From the NCBI RefSeq assembly GCF_035917675.1, contig NZ_CP109104.1:1674001-1738000 (forward strand): a stretch of 64,000 bases of DNA, read 5' to 3'. Below the pieces are notes generated by a model. The model made no database searches and was not told the origin of the DNA. It worked only from the letters and a program-made list of their open reading frames with translations. This document shows positions 8,362 to 16,015 of this stretch, piece by piece (the first letter of the stretch is position 1; each line of letters starts with the position of its first letter). The position numbers and the translations under genes are program-made. Origin of the DNA: Streptomyces sp. NBC_01775 (GTDB lineage Bacteria; Actinomycetota; Actinomycetes; Streptomycetales; Streptomycetaceae).

Positions 8362-9471
8362 TCAACTCTGGTTCGAGAGAGCCTCCAGACACTGCTGCAC
8401 GCGGCTGGGCAGCGACGTGTCGGCCGCTGCCGGTCCGCCGTCCGCAGCGAGCGCGGCCCAGGTGTGGAGCATCGCCCGACCAAGGGTGAGGAGCTGCTCC
8501 GGATCCTGGAGCATCTGCCAGTTGCCGGACGCGCGCTTCAAGTACCCGTACGCGCGGGGGTTGCCCTGCCGGTGGCAGACCCCCGCGAGTTCGAGGTAGA
8601 TCCTCGTGGAACTCGCGTAGTTGCCGCCCAGGCGGGCGACGTACGCCTCCAGGTCGCGGGTCTCCAGGGTGTAGGGGTGTTCCTCGCCGTAGCTGCGCAC
8701 GGCGTGTGCCCGCAGGCGGTAGGCGAGCACCATGGCGCGCTGCGTCTCCCCCTCGGCCGCCGCCCGGTTGATGTGCGTCACGGCCTCCTCCATTTCACCG
8801 GGGATCGTCGGCTTGGCGACGGGAGGTGCGGCGGCGGGAACGTCCGTGGCGGGAGGGGCGGTTACGGCCGGAGGGGCGGTTGCGGCCGGCCCGGGTTGCG
8901 TCGGGTGCGGGTCGGGTGCCGGAGCGGGCGCCGGGGGCTGGGGGGCAGACTCACGGGGCTCCGGCGCGACGGGGCCCGGGGCCTGCGGCGCCGGCACCAC
9001 GGGCAGCTGCGTGGTGGCGTCCGGGTCGGCCGTCCGCACCGGGTCGGCGGGTGCCGTCCGCACCGCGTCAACGGGCTCCGCCTGCACCGGGGCAGCGGGC
9101 TCCGCCAGCCCCGCGTCGGCGGGTTCCGACCGCACCGGGTCGGCGGGCGTCGCGGTCTCCGCCCCGTTGACGAGCATCTGACTCGAACCGTCGGGGGCGA
9201 CCCGGATGTGGGTCGCGTAGCCGTTCTCCCGTAGATCCAGGATGGTCGCGTCGATGGATCCGCCCCGGCCCTGCGCGGCCTGTTGCAGGGCGTCGAGTAC
9301 CGCGACATGGACCTCTCCTCCCTCAGCCACCGGGAGGAGCTCGCCGTTGAGCGCCGCGGAGCCGTTGCTGGAGATGAGGACCTCGAAGCGGGAAGGCGGC
9401 TGCGGCACTCCGTCGTCGTCATGTTGCGCGGCCTGGTGCTGGCGCGCTGGTCTGTTGGGTGTGTGGAGCAT
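8362..9471 (-). CDS. Shared-module / Pro-rich / TPR-like protein of secretion set A
   Basis: About 369 residues with no signal peptide or membrane segment, so probably cytosolic. Three parts: an N-terminal module of about 75 residues (RFEVLISSNGSAALNG to IRVAPDGSSQML); a Pro/Ala-rich linker of about 110 residues; and a C-terminal helical region of about 130 residues (EEAVTHINRAAAEGETQRA, YGEEHPYTLETRDLEAYVAR, AYGYLKRASGNW) resembling a tetratricopeptide fold. Both ends match the protein at 36327-37610 and the N-terminal module also matches the lectin at 26560-28074. I prefer ATG 9471, preceded by GGAGAG, over GTG 9489, which lacks a ribosome-binding site. It follows the transglycosylase-like gene on the same strand. 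Possibly a docking or chaperone factor. Confidence 0.72.
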   Translation of the reverse strand: MLHTPNRPARQHQAAQHDDDGVPQPPSRFEVLISSNGSAALNGELLPVAEGGEVHVAVLDALQQAAQGRGGSIDATILDLRENGYATHIRVAPDGSSQMLVNGAETATPADPVRSEPADAGLAEPAAPVQAEPVDAVRTAPADPVRTADPDATTQLPVVPAPQAPGPVAPEPRESAPQPPAPAPAPDPHPTQPGPAATAPPAVTAPPATDVPAAAPPVAKPTIPGEMEEAVTHINRAAAEGETQRAMVLAYRLRAHAVRSYGEEHPYTLETRDLEAYVARLGGNYASSTRIYLELAGVCHRQGNPRAYGYLKRASGNWQMLQDPEQLLTLGRAMLHTWAALAADGGPAAADTSLPSRVQQCLEALSNQS

Positions 9472-9521
9472 GCGGTGCTCACTCTCCACTCTGTCAGGGT
9501 CGGGACTCTGTCGGGGTCGGG

Positions 9522-10313
9522 TCAGGAGGTCTCGGTGTCGGACGGGTAGTCGGAAGGCGACGGGAATTCGGAGGGGGGCAGGGCCCCGCCGATGCCCTCG
9601 AACCGGGGGAACAGCGATCTGACGCCGAGGACGTAGCTCTGCGCCGAGCTGGTCTCGGGGACGCCCTTGGCCTTCTGTACCGCGTCAAGCCCCACGTCGT
9701 AGGCCGCGAGCGCCAGGTCGAGGACACCTTGGTCTTCCGGGGCCTGCCCGCTGTCCACGATCGGCTTGACCTTCTCGGCCAGCGAGCACAGGTATTTGCC
9801 CTGCGCCATGATCGAGTCCTCGGCGTCGGTCGCCCTGGTCTCGTCGTTGTCGTCCTTGTCCTCGCCGAACTCCTTGAACTTGTCGGGCGGCAGCTGCGAG
9901 ATGCCCTCCTCCCCGTTGTTGCCGCGCATGTCCTTGTTGAAGGAGGACTCGTGCTCGATCTGCGCCGCGATGACCACCGGACCGATGACGTCACAGACCC
10001 CGCCGGCGTCCTTGATGGTCTCCGCCAGGTCCTCGGGGACGGTCTCCTCGTCCAACTCGCCCTTCCCGTCGCCTTGGACCGACTCGGCGACCGCGTCGGA
10101 GTCGATGTCCTCGGACGAGTCCCCGCCGCCTCCGCCGCCGCCGAAGAACAGGATGAGAGCGATGATGGGGGCGAAGAGGACGCCCAGCCCGCCGAAGATG
10201 ATCAGCACGACGCCGATGCCCGCTGCCGCGGGAGGCAGTGCCAGCGACAGGCATCCGCAGCCCATCCCCGCCATCATGGCCGCGTTCCCCCCTGACCCTT
10301 CACTCTCGCTCAT
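9522..10313 (-). CDS. Membrane-anchored lytic transglycosylase-like protein of set A (VirB1-like, degenerate)
   Basis: 263 residues. A strongly hydrophobic Gly-rich segment (residues about 20-60) anchors the protein, followed by an acidic linker. The C-terminal domain (residues about 100-245) aligns with the SLT domain of the protein at 34568-35611. The glutamate of AAQIEHESSFN matches that protein's AAQIAAESGWN, and two cysteines (GVCDVI, YLCSLA) match its pair. Other lysozyme-fold signatures are eroded: GLSQFMP became GISQLPP and AAYNAGPG became AAYDVGLD. In T4SS such proteins open the cell wall for the channel. Whether this copy is still catalytic is open. ATG 10313 is preceded by a GAGGGAGAG purine run. 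Transcribed divergently from the set A core. Confidence 0.7.
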   Translation of the reverse strand: MSESEGSGGNAAMMAGMGCGCLSLALPPAAAGIGVVLIIFGGLGVLFAPIIALILFFGGGGGGGDSSEDIDSDAVAESVQGDGKGELDEETVPEDLAETIKDAGGVCDVIGPVVIAAQIEHESSFNKDMRGNNGEEGISQLPPDKFKEFGEDKDDNDETRATDAEDSIMAQGKYLCSLAEKVKPIVDSGQAPEDQGVLDLALAAYDVGLDAVQKAKGVPETSSAQSYVLGVRSLFPRFEGIGGALPPSEFPSPSDYPSDTETS

Positions 10314-10540
10314 GGGCGCACACCCTCACTCTCCCTCTCTCCTCACCGAACGACACCGAGTTGCCGGAGCGATGAACCACTTCCGCTGAAGTCCCGTTGT
10401 GGCTCTCCGACGGAACGCAACGCGCTTGCAGATCGGAACGGGCCAGAGGCCGAATCAGTTCAACTCGGTTCGATCCGGATCACGGAAGAGCGCGGCAGCA
10501 CACCAATCCATGAGTCAGCACGAGAGGAGGCAGGACGCGC
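10314..10540. promoter_or_regulatory. Divergent promoter region of secretion set A
   Basis: This 227-base gap separates the minus-strand transglycosylase/TPR pair from the plus-strand core operon, so both promoters must lie here. A motif TTCAACTCGGTTCGATC (10459-10475) has a similar counterpart (reverse complement TTGAACCAGTTCGATC, 34540-34555) in the equivalent gap of set B. I see no convincing -35/-10 pair. Confidence 0.45.
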
Positions 10541-11575
10541 ATGAGCGTCCCTCCAAGGGAGCCCGCCGGGGCGCAGATGTGGGTACGCGGGCCGACCGCG
10601 CCTCCGCCCACGGCAGCGCCGCCGGAACCGGCCACGCCGGCCGAGGCGCCGCCCGCGGCAACGCCGCCGGAGCCGGTCGCCCCGGCGGCTGCCCCGACTG
10701 CCCCGGCACCGGCCGCCGCGGCACCCTCGGCACCGGCAGCACCGGCAGCACCGGCCCCGGCCCCGGCACCGGCACCGACCGCCCCGACTGAGGTGCGGGC
10801 ACCAGCCGCACCGACTGAGGTGCGGGCGCCCGTTGCTCCGGCCGCGGTGCCGCCGGAGCAGGTTGCCCCGGCCATGGCCGCGCCTGCGGCGGCGGCTCCG
10901 GCTGCCCCTGCCCAGGTGCCGCCGGAGCCGGCCGTCCTGTTCCGGTCGTCACCGGAACCGGCCGCGCCGTTCCGGTCGTCACCGGAACCGGCTGTCCCGG
11001 CCACAGCGGCGCCGAACCCGGCCGCACCGGCCGCGAGGGCCGCAGCCGTGCCGCGCCCGGCCACCCCTGCCGCGCCGTCACCGGCCAGGGCTTCGCAGTA
11101 CCCGGAACTCGGACTGCCCCCGGCGGGGGGGCATGGCCCGGTCAGCTGGGTCGGTGCGCACGGTGGTGCGGGAACGACCACGCTCGCCGAGGTGGTGGGC
11201 GGCAGTGACCTGGGTCGCCAGTGGCCCGATCCGGCCCTGGGCGAGCCCGGCCAGGTGCTGTTGGTGGCACGGACCCACGGCACCGGCCTGCGGGCGGCGT
11301 CCCGGGCGCTGGACGCCCTGCGCTCGGGGCAGCACCCGGCGGGTGTGGAACTGCTGGCCGTGGTCCTCGTCGCCGACGCGCCCGGGCACCTGCCCTTCCA
11401 GCTTCTCCAGCGAGTCCGTGTGCTGCGTTCCGTCGCGGAAGTGCACCGGGTCCCCTGGGTTCCTGCGTGGCGCGGGGAAAAGCGGTCGGGCGCTGTGCCG
11501 AAGGCCGTTCGCGTACTGGTCGAGTTGGCCGGCACCCAACCCGACAAGCCTGGAAAGCGGGAGAGAAAACGATGA
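10541..11575 (+). CDS. DUF6668-like protein with atypical P-loop, set A
   Basis: 344 residues. Residues 1-185 are a Pro/Ala-rich repeat region (PPEPA, APA, SSPEPA units). The C-terminal 150 residues form a compact domain starting VSWVGAHGGAGTTTLAEV, a ParA/CpaE-like P-loop in which the usual lysine (GKT) is replaced by Thr. It continues with VLLVARTHGTGLRAASRAL and VVLVADAPGHLP. The domain matches 33830-34438. Such lysine-less P-loops occur in CpaE/TadZ-type localisation proteins. A polar-localisation or assembly role is an inference. ATG 10541 follows AGGAGG by 10 bases. First gene of the set A core; the stop overlaps the next start (ATGA). Confidence 0.75.
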   Translation: MSVPPREPAGAQMWVRGPTAPPPTAAPPEPATPAEAPPAATPPEPVAPAAAPTAPAPAAAAPSAPAAPAAPAPAPAPAPTAPTEVRAPAAPTEVRAPVAPAAVPPEQVAPAMAAPAAAAPAAPAQVPPEPAVLFRSSPEPAAPFRSSPEPAVPATAAPNPAAPAARAAAVPRPATPAAPSPARASQYPELGLPPAGGHGPVSWVGAHGGAGTTTLAEVVGGSDLGRQWPDPALGEPGQVLLVARTHGTGLRAASRALDALRSGQHPAGVELLAVVLVADAPGHLPFQLLQRVRVLRSVAEVHRVPWVPAWRGEKRSGAVPKAVRVLVELAGTQPDKPGKRERKR

Positions 11576-11868
11576 CTGTCATGAGCCAACTACCGCAGCT
11601 CCTGGCTGACGATATCCCTCCCTACCAGCCGTCGGGGGAAGCAGCCGAGCAAGCCAACAACCTTATCAATTGGCTTGCCTGGGGTGCCTCGGCGGCCGGC
11701 GTGCTCGGCCTCATCATCGTCGGCGCCAACATGACCCTCCAGTTGCGGGCCGGAGAACCGGGCGAAGGCGCCACGCACTACCGGGGTTTCTTCATCGTGA
11801 TGGTCGCATCGGTCATCGCTACATCCGCCGGACCGATCGTGGAGTGGTTCGGCCCATACACCCCCTGA
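11572..11868 (+). CDS. Small two-helix membrane protein, VirB2/TrbC pilin-like (set A, copy 1)
   Basis: 98 residues. Two hydrophobic helices (about residues 30-52 and 70-90) are joined by a short polar loop carrying LRAGEPGEGATHYRG. Size, topology and position at the head of a T4SS-like operon match pilin/VirB2-like subunits, which are too divergent to identify by sequence alone. No cleavable signal peptide is evident, but the 25-residue hydrophilic N-terminus could be a leader. ATG 11572 overlaps the preceding stop. It resembles the next gene in topology (NxxxWLAWGASAAGVLG versus GLAAWAGTAAGVLG). Confidence 0.7.
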   Translation: MTVMSQLPQLLADDIPPYQPSGEAAEQANNLINWLAWGASAAGVLGLIIVGANMTLQLRAGEPGEGATHYRGFFIVMVASVIATSAGPIVEWFGPYTP

Positions 11869-11942
11869 ATCTCTGTCGCCTGTTCCGGGACAGCATTTCG
11901 CAAAATCACTTGCCAGTTGACAACGAGTCATAGGAGTTTTCG

Positions 11943-12230
11943 ATGAAGAGTGCCCTTCTCCACCTCTACCTGTCCGCTCCAGCCGCCGTTCCGAAGCCGC
12001 AGCGTAAAGCACCGGACGGGCTCAAGGACAAGGTTGACCTGATGCTCGGTCTGGCCGCCTGGGCCGGTACCGCGGCCGGCGTCCTGGGCATTGTGATCAC
12101 CGGCGCGATGATGGGTATTTCTCTGAAGCGTGGCGAAAGCTCCGAACACATGAGCCGACTCGGCATGGTGCTGGGTGGCTGCTGCATCGTCGCCAGCGCG
12201 GGTCCCTTTGCCTCCTGGGTCTTCAAGTGA
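11943..12230 (+). CDS. Small two-helix membrane protein, VirB2/TrbC pilin-like (set A, copy 2)
   Basis: 95 residues, with two hydrophobic segments (about residues 33-55 and 70-92) separated by a polar loop (SLKRGESSEHMS). It is a diverged tandem relative of the preceding gene: AAGVLGIVITGAMMG aligns with AAGVLGLIIVGANMT. TAGGAG 5 bases before ATG 11943 supports the start. The 74-base gap before it holds no gene. Two consecutive pilin-like genes are present in set A but only one in set B. Confidence 0.7.
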   Translation: MKSALLHLYLSAPAAVPKPQRKAPDGLKDKVDLMLGLAAWAGTAAGVLGIVITGAMMGISLKRGESSEHMSRLGMVLGGCCIVASAGPFASWVFK

Positions 12231-12268
12231 CCGGGCCCGCTGACGCATCGAGGCGGAAATGAGTAGCG

Positions 12269-13108
12269 ATGTTCGGACGCAAGAAGGACGTATACGAGGC
12301 GGACGATTCGCCTTTCTATAAGCAGCGGAGCTGGATCTTCTCAGCCGTGTTCCTGGCGACCGCACTGGTCGTCGCGACACTGTCCTACGCGACAAGTTCG
12401 GGCGGCGACACCGCTGATGCCGCACCGCAGCGAAGGACCATGAAGGGACCGCTCTCCACCCACGATTCGAAGCGTGGCGGTCTGGCGGACGACGAGCGGC
12501 CGAAGGGATGCCAGACCGAGGACGAGGACGCGAAGAACACCGAGAACACGGAGAACACGCAGAACACCCAGAACGGGCAGGACCCGGAGAACGGGGCGGA
12601 CACGAGGCGGCCCACAGCCGCGCCGAAGGACGTCGCGTGGAAGAGCCTGAACGGCGCCAGCGTGCCCACCTCCCCGTCGGCCGGACCCACGCGGTACAAC
12701 GGCCCGGTGTGGTGGTGCTTCGCCCGCACACCCATGGGCTCCGTCATGGCGGCCCACAGCATCCTCACGCATATGGGAACTGCCCAATGGCGCCCTGTCG
12801 CAGAACAGCAGCTCGTCAACGGGGAGGGCCGCGACACCTTCATCGCCGGGCGGTCCAAACTCGCTGCGTCGGATGTGGAGAACCAGGACCCCGGGGTCTA
12901 CTCGGGATTCACCGTGGATTCATTCTCGAAGAACGCTGCCAACGTGCGGATCCTCATCAAGGGGGCAGGCGGGGGCTTGGGTTCGACGACGGTTTCCATG
13001 CGGTGGAGCGGCGGCGACTGGAAAGTGAAGCCGCGCCCGAACGGAACCCTCTTCTCCTCGTCCTCCGGCATGGGCGCGAACGGGTTCATCAGATGGGGGG
13101 CGGCCTGA
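12269..13108 (+). CDS. Single-pass anchored protein in VirB8-like position, set A
   Basis: 279 residues. A short basic cytosolic N-terminus is followed by one membrane helix (residues about 22-42), an Asn/Thr/Glu-rich linker with repeated N-T-E and N-T-Q units (about residues 88-105), and an extracytoplasmic domain. That domain (VWWCFARTPMGSVMAAHSIL, GRDTFIAGRSKLA, SMRWSGGDWKV) is homologous to the one at 32663-33478. The topology matches VirB8/TcpC, but I cannot assert the VirB8 fold from sequence. It precedes the VirB6-like gene by one base, so coupling is likely. Confidence 0.65.
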   Translation: MFGRKKDVYEADDSPFYKQRSWIFSAVFLATALVVATLSYATSSGGDTADAAPQRRTMKGPLSTHDSKRGGLADDERPKGCQTEDEDAKNTENTENTQNTQNGQDPENGADTRRPTAAPKDVAWKSLNGASVPTSPSAGPTRYNGPVWWCFARTPMGSVMAAHSILTHMGTAQWRPVAEQQLVNGEGRDTFIAGRSKLAASDVENQDPGVYSGFTVDSFSKNAANVRILIKGAGGGLGSTTVSMRWSGGDWKVKPRPNGTLFSSSSGMGANGFIRWGAA

Positions 13109-13109
13109 C

Positions 13110-14429
13110 ATGAACTGTAGCGATTCAGGAAGTCCGCTGATTGATGCCCTGGTAGGTTTCTTCAAATTCCTGGGCGACCCGATCGGCAGCATCATCAAGG
13201 GCATCGCCGACCTCATCATGGCTGGGGCCCTTGCCGCGTTCGGTGCACTCACAGAGGGCATCCCCACCTTCGCGCCGACGGAGTCGAAGCCGGTCCAGGG
13301 CCAGTTGAACTGGCTTGTTGTCTACACCGCCGTAGGCTCGCTCATCTTCGCCTGTATCCGGATGGCAACGGAGCGAAAGGGCGACGCGGGAACGACCGCG
13401 ATGAAGGGCATGGTTCGGCTCATCCTCGTCGCCGGTGGCAGCACGGCCATCATCACCGCCGCTGCCGCTGTCGGCGACGACTTCGCCAGTCATCTGTACG
13501 AGAGCGCTGTGAAAAAGCAGCTGGAGACCGTGGGTTGCGGCTCCTCGAAAGACATTCCGGCGTTCCTGTACCTGATCCTCGCGTTCCTCTTGCTCCTTGC
13601 CGCCGTCGTGCACGGGATCATGCTCTACATCCGGCTCGCCGTCATGATCGTGCTGTTCGGAACCCTGCCGCTGGCGGCTGCCGCGTCCATGAGCGATTGG
13701 GGCGGCGGATGGTGGCGCAAGCACATCGGCTGGATGATCGCCTGGCTGCTCTACAAACCCGCTGCCGCGCTCGTCATATTCGCGGGAACGACCCTGCTCA
13801 CAGACGGCGACAGAGAGGGCGGCGGCGGGGGGCAGGTTGACAAGATCCACCTCAAGATCGCCGGTATTTGCGTGATGCTCCTGTCCGCCGTGGCCATGCC
13901 CGCACTGCTGAAGCTCATCGTGCCCGCCACGGCGGCGCTCGGGGGCGGGAGCGCCCAGTCCGCGGCCTTCTCGGCTGTCGGGGGCGGACTTGCCACCGGA
14001 GCGAGGGCGATAGCCGGCTCCACCGGATCGTCCGGCGGGGGCGGCAAGTCCGGGTCCGGCGGAGCATCCGGCCCATCCGGCGCCTCGGGCAGCGGAGGCC
14101 AGTCCGGAGCGGGAGGCAGGAGCGGCGCGACAGGACTCTCCAGCGACAGCTCGGGCGGCGGCTCGGGAGGCGGCTCCGGCGGAGGCTCGGGCGGCGGCTC
14201 CGGCGGCGGCTCGGGAGGCGGCTCCGGCGGCGGCGGAGGCGGCTTCGGCGGCGGAGGCGGAGGCGGCCGGGGCGGCGGAGGCCCCAGCGGTGCCACAGCA
14301 GGAAAGGGCGCCGCCGCAGGGCCGGCCGGGATCGCGGCGGAGGCCGCGATCGCCATCGCCACGGGCGCGGCGAAGACCGTGTCCGGAGCGGTGGACGACG
14401 CCGACGGGTCCAAGGGCCACAACCAGTAG
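13110..14429 (+). CDS. VirB6/TrbL-like polytopic channel protein, set A
   Basis: 439 residues. At least six hydrophobic stretches lie between residues 25 and 280, including FLYLILAFLLLLAAVVHGIM and IRLAVMIVLFGTLPLAAAAS. The segment WWRKHIGWMIAWLLYKPAAA is typical of the conserved cytosolic loop in actinobacterial TrbL-like proteins and recurs at 31347-32663 as WFRKSVGWLLAFVLYKPTAA. Residues about 300-400 are Gly/Ser-rich (GGGSGGGS units) and probably cytosolic and disordered. In T4SS this family forms the inner channel with VirB8. ATG 13110 starts one base after the preceding stop. Confidence 0.8.
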   Translation: MNCSDSGSPLIDALVGFFKFLGDPIGSIIKGIADLIMAGALAAFGALTEGIPTFAPTESKPVQGQLNWLVVYTAVGSLIFACIRMATERKGDAGTTAMKGMVRLILVAGGSTAIITAAAAVGDDFASHLYESAVKKQLETVGCGSSKDIPAFLYLILAFLLLLAAVVHGIMLYIRLAVMIVLFGTLPLAAAASMSDWGGGWWRKHIGWMIAWLLYKPAAALVIFAGTTLLTDGDREGGGGGQVDKIHLKIAGICVMLLSAVAMPALLKLIVPATAALGGGSAQSAAFSAVGGGLATGARAIAGSTGSSGGGGKSGSGGASGPSGASGSGGQSGAGGRSGATGLSSDSSGGGSGGGSGGGSGGGSGGGSGGGSGGGGGGFGGGGGGGRGGGGPSGATAGKGAAAGPAGIAAEAAIAIATGAAKTVSGAVDDADGSKGHNQ

Positions 14430-14472
14430 CGCGAACAGCCGTGCCGCGCGGTCCCCCGCGGTCTGTACACAT

Positions 14473-14498
14473 GGCCGCCCCTCAGCTGAGGGGCGGCC
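14473..14498. other. 26-bp perfect palindrome between virB6-like and virB4-N-like genes
   Basis: The half-site GGCCGCCCCTCAG is followed at once by its reverse complement (14473-14498), giving a very stable 13-bp hairpin with no free loop bases. It lies in the only sizeable gap (92 bases) in the second half of the set A operon, with no T tract after it. It may be a partial terminator, an mRNA-stabilising hairpin or a protein site. Confidence 0.6.
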
Positions 14499-14521
14499 GA
14501 ACAGGGAAGGAAGCCATACCC

Positions 14522-16015
14522 ATGTCAACCCATGCCGCGTCGAGTCCCACGTATGGGAACTGGCGCCGGCCGAGGCGGCCGGGGCTGGGCCCCTTCGGCA
14601 TGATCGGCACCGCCGTCATGTTCGGCGGACTCGTCGTGACGCTGCTGGCCTCACTGATCTCGGTCACCGCCGCGCTGGTCGTGCTGGGCCCCCTGGCCCT
14701 CGCACTCGTACCGCTGATGCTCCGGACTCAGGACGGGCGCAACGCCTTCCAGTTGATCGCCGTGCGCATCGGCTGGGCCCGCCGTAAGGCCAAGGGCTCG
14801 ACCACCTACGTCGCGGGACCGATGTCGCAGCGGCCCGCCGGGCGGTTCCAGCCGCCCGGGCTGCTCGGCCGGATGCAGATGTCCGAGGGCAGGGACGCGT
14901 ACGACCGTGACTTCGGCGTGCTGTTCCACCGCAGCCGCAACTTCTACACCATCGTGCTGGGCTGCGAACCCGACGGCGGTTCCCTGGTCGACCCGGACCA
15001 GGTGGACAACTGGGTCGCCTCGTGGGGCGGATGGCTGGCCAGGCTCTCGCACGAAACGGGGCTCCGCGGCGCCTCCGTCATCGTCGAGACGGCGCCCGAC
15101 TCGGGCACCCGGCTCGCGAACGAGGTCCTGCCGCGCCTCTCCCCCGACGCTCCGCCCGCAGCTCGTGCCGTGATGGAGGAGGTCGTCGAGAAGTATCCGT
15201 CGGCCTCCTCCGAGATGCACACGTACATCACGCTCACCTACGGCCTCCCCCCGGCGCAGAAGCTCAAGGAGGAGGAGCTCATCACCGAACTCGCCACCCG
15301 CATCCCGGGACTGCTCTCCGGGCTGGTCGGCGCGGGCGGCGGAGTCGCCTACCCGCTGTCGGCCGAGCGCATCGCCGAGGTCGTACGGGTGGCCTACGAC
15401 CCCGCCGTCGCGGGTGAGGTCCTCAACGCCCGTGCGCAGTACGGCGGCACGGGGCTGGAGTGGGGCGATGCCGGTCCGGCCGCCTGCGTGGAGGATGTCA
15501 CCTCCTACCAGCACGATTCCGGGGTCTCGCGGACCTGGATGCTCACCCTCGCGCCCCGCGGCACCGTACGGGCCAACGTGCTGCGCGGCCTGCTGGAGGC
15601 TTCGCCCGGCACCCGTCGTAAGCGCGTGGCACTGCTCTACCGGCCCATCGACCCCGCGACCTCGGCCCGCATCGTGGAGGCCGACCGGCGGGCGGCCCAG
15701 TTCATGGCCACCTCCGGACGCGGCATGGTCCAGGCACGGGCCGCCTCCGAGATGCGCGCGACCGAGCAGACGGCACAGGAGGAGGCGACCGGTGCCGGAC
15801 TGGTGGAGTTCTCGCTGATGCTCACCGCCACCGTCGACGCCGACGACGAACTGGCCGATGTCAGCGCGGCCATGCGCAACCTCCAGGGAGCGGCACGGCT
15901 GTCGATGCGCCCGGCCGACCGGATGCAGGCGGCGGCCTTCAGCTGCACCCTCCCCGTCGGAATTCTCCCGTGGGAGCTCACACTGATCCCGCGCGATCTC
16001 CGGGAGGCGCTGTGA
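14522..16015 (+). CDS. SCO6880-like protein: PrgI-type membrane domain fused to a VirB4 N-terminal-like domain, set A
   Basis: 497 residues. After TYGNWRRPRRPG, two membrane helices (residues about 20-65) resemble the small PrgI/TcpE component. The rest is soluble and ends with LMLTATVDADDELADVSAAM and MQAAAFSCTLPVGILPW, which reads like the end of the CagE/TrbE/VirB N-terminal domain just before the VirB4 ATPase core. The next gene begins at that point, overlapping by four bases (GTGA). I therefore read the pair as a split VirB4. The match to a family named SCO6880 is from memory. ATG 14522 is preceded by GGAAGGAAG. Homologous to 29861-31360. Confidence 0.78.
   Translation: MSTHAASSPTYGNWRRPRRPGLGPFGMIGTAVMFGGLVVTLLASLISVTAALVVLGPLALALVPLMLRTQDGRNAFQLIAVRIGWARRKAKGSTTYVAGPMSQRPAGRFQPPGLLGRMQMSEGRDAYDRDFGVLFHRSRNFYTIVLGCEPDGGSLVDPDQVDNWVASWGGWLARLSHETGLRGASVIVETAPDSGTRLANEVLPRLSPDAPPAARAVMEEVVEKYPSASSEMHTYITLTYGLPPAQKLKEEELITELATRIPGLLSGLVGAGGGVAYPLSAERIAEVVRVAYDPAVAGEVLNARAQYGGTGLEWGDAGPAACVEDVTSYQHDSGVSRTWMLTLAPRGTVRANVLRGLLEASPGTRRKRVALLYRPIDPATSARIVEADRRAAQFMATSGRGMVQARAASEMRATEQTAQEEATGAGLVEFSLMLTATVDADDELADVSAAMRNLQGAARLSMRPADRMQAAAFSCTLPVGILPWELTLIPRDLREAL

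Noticed and set aside
10466-10476. GGTTCGATCCG resembling a tRNA T-arm
   Set aside because: No acceptor or anticodon stem can be formed around it, so it is not a tRNA gene or an evident att core.
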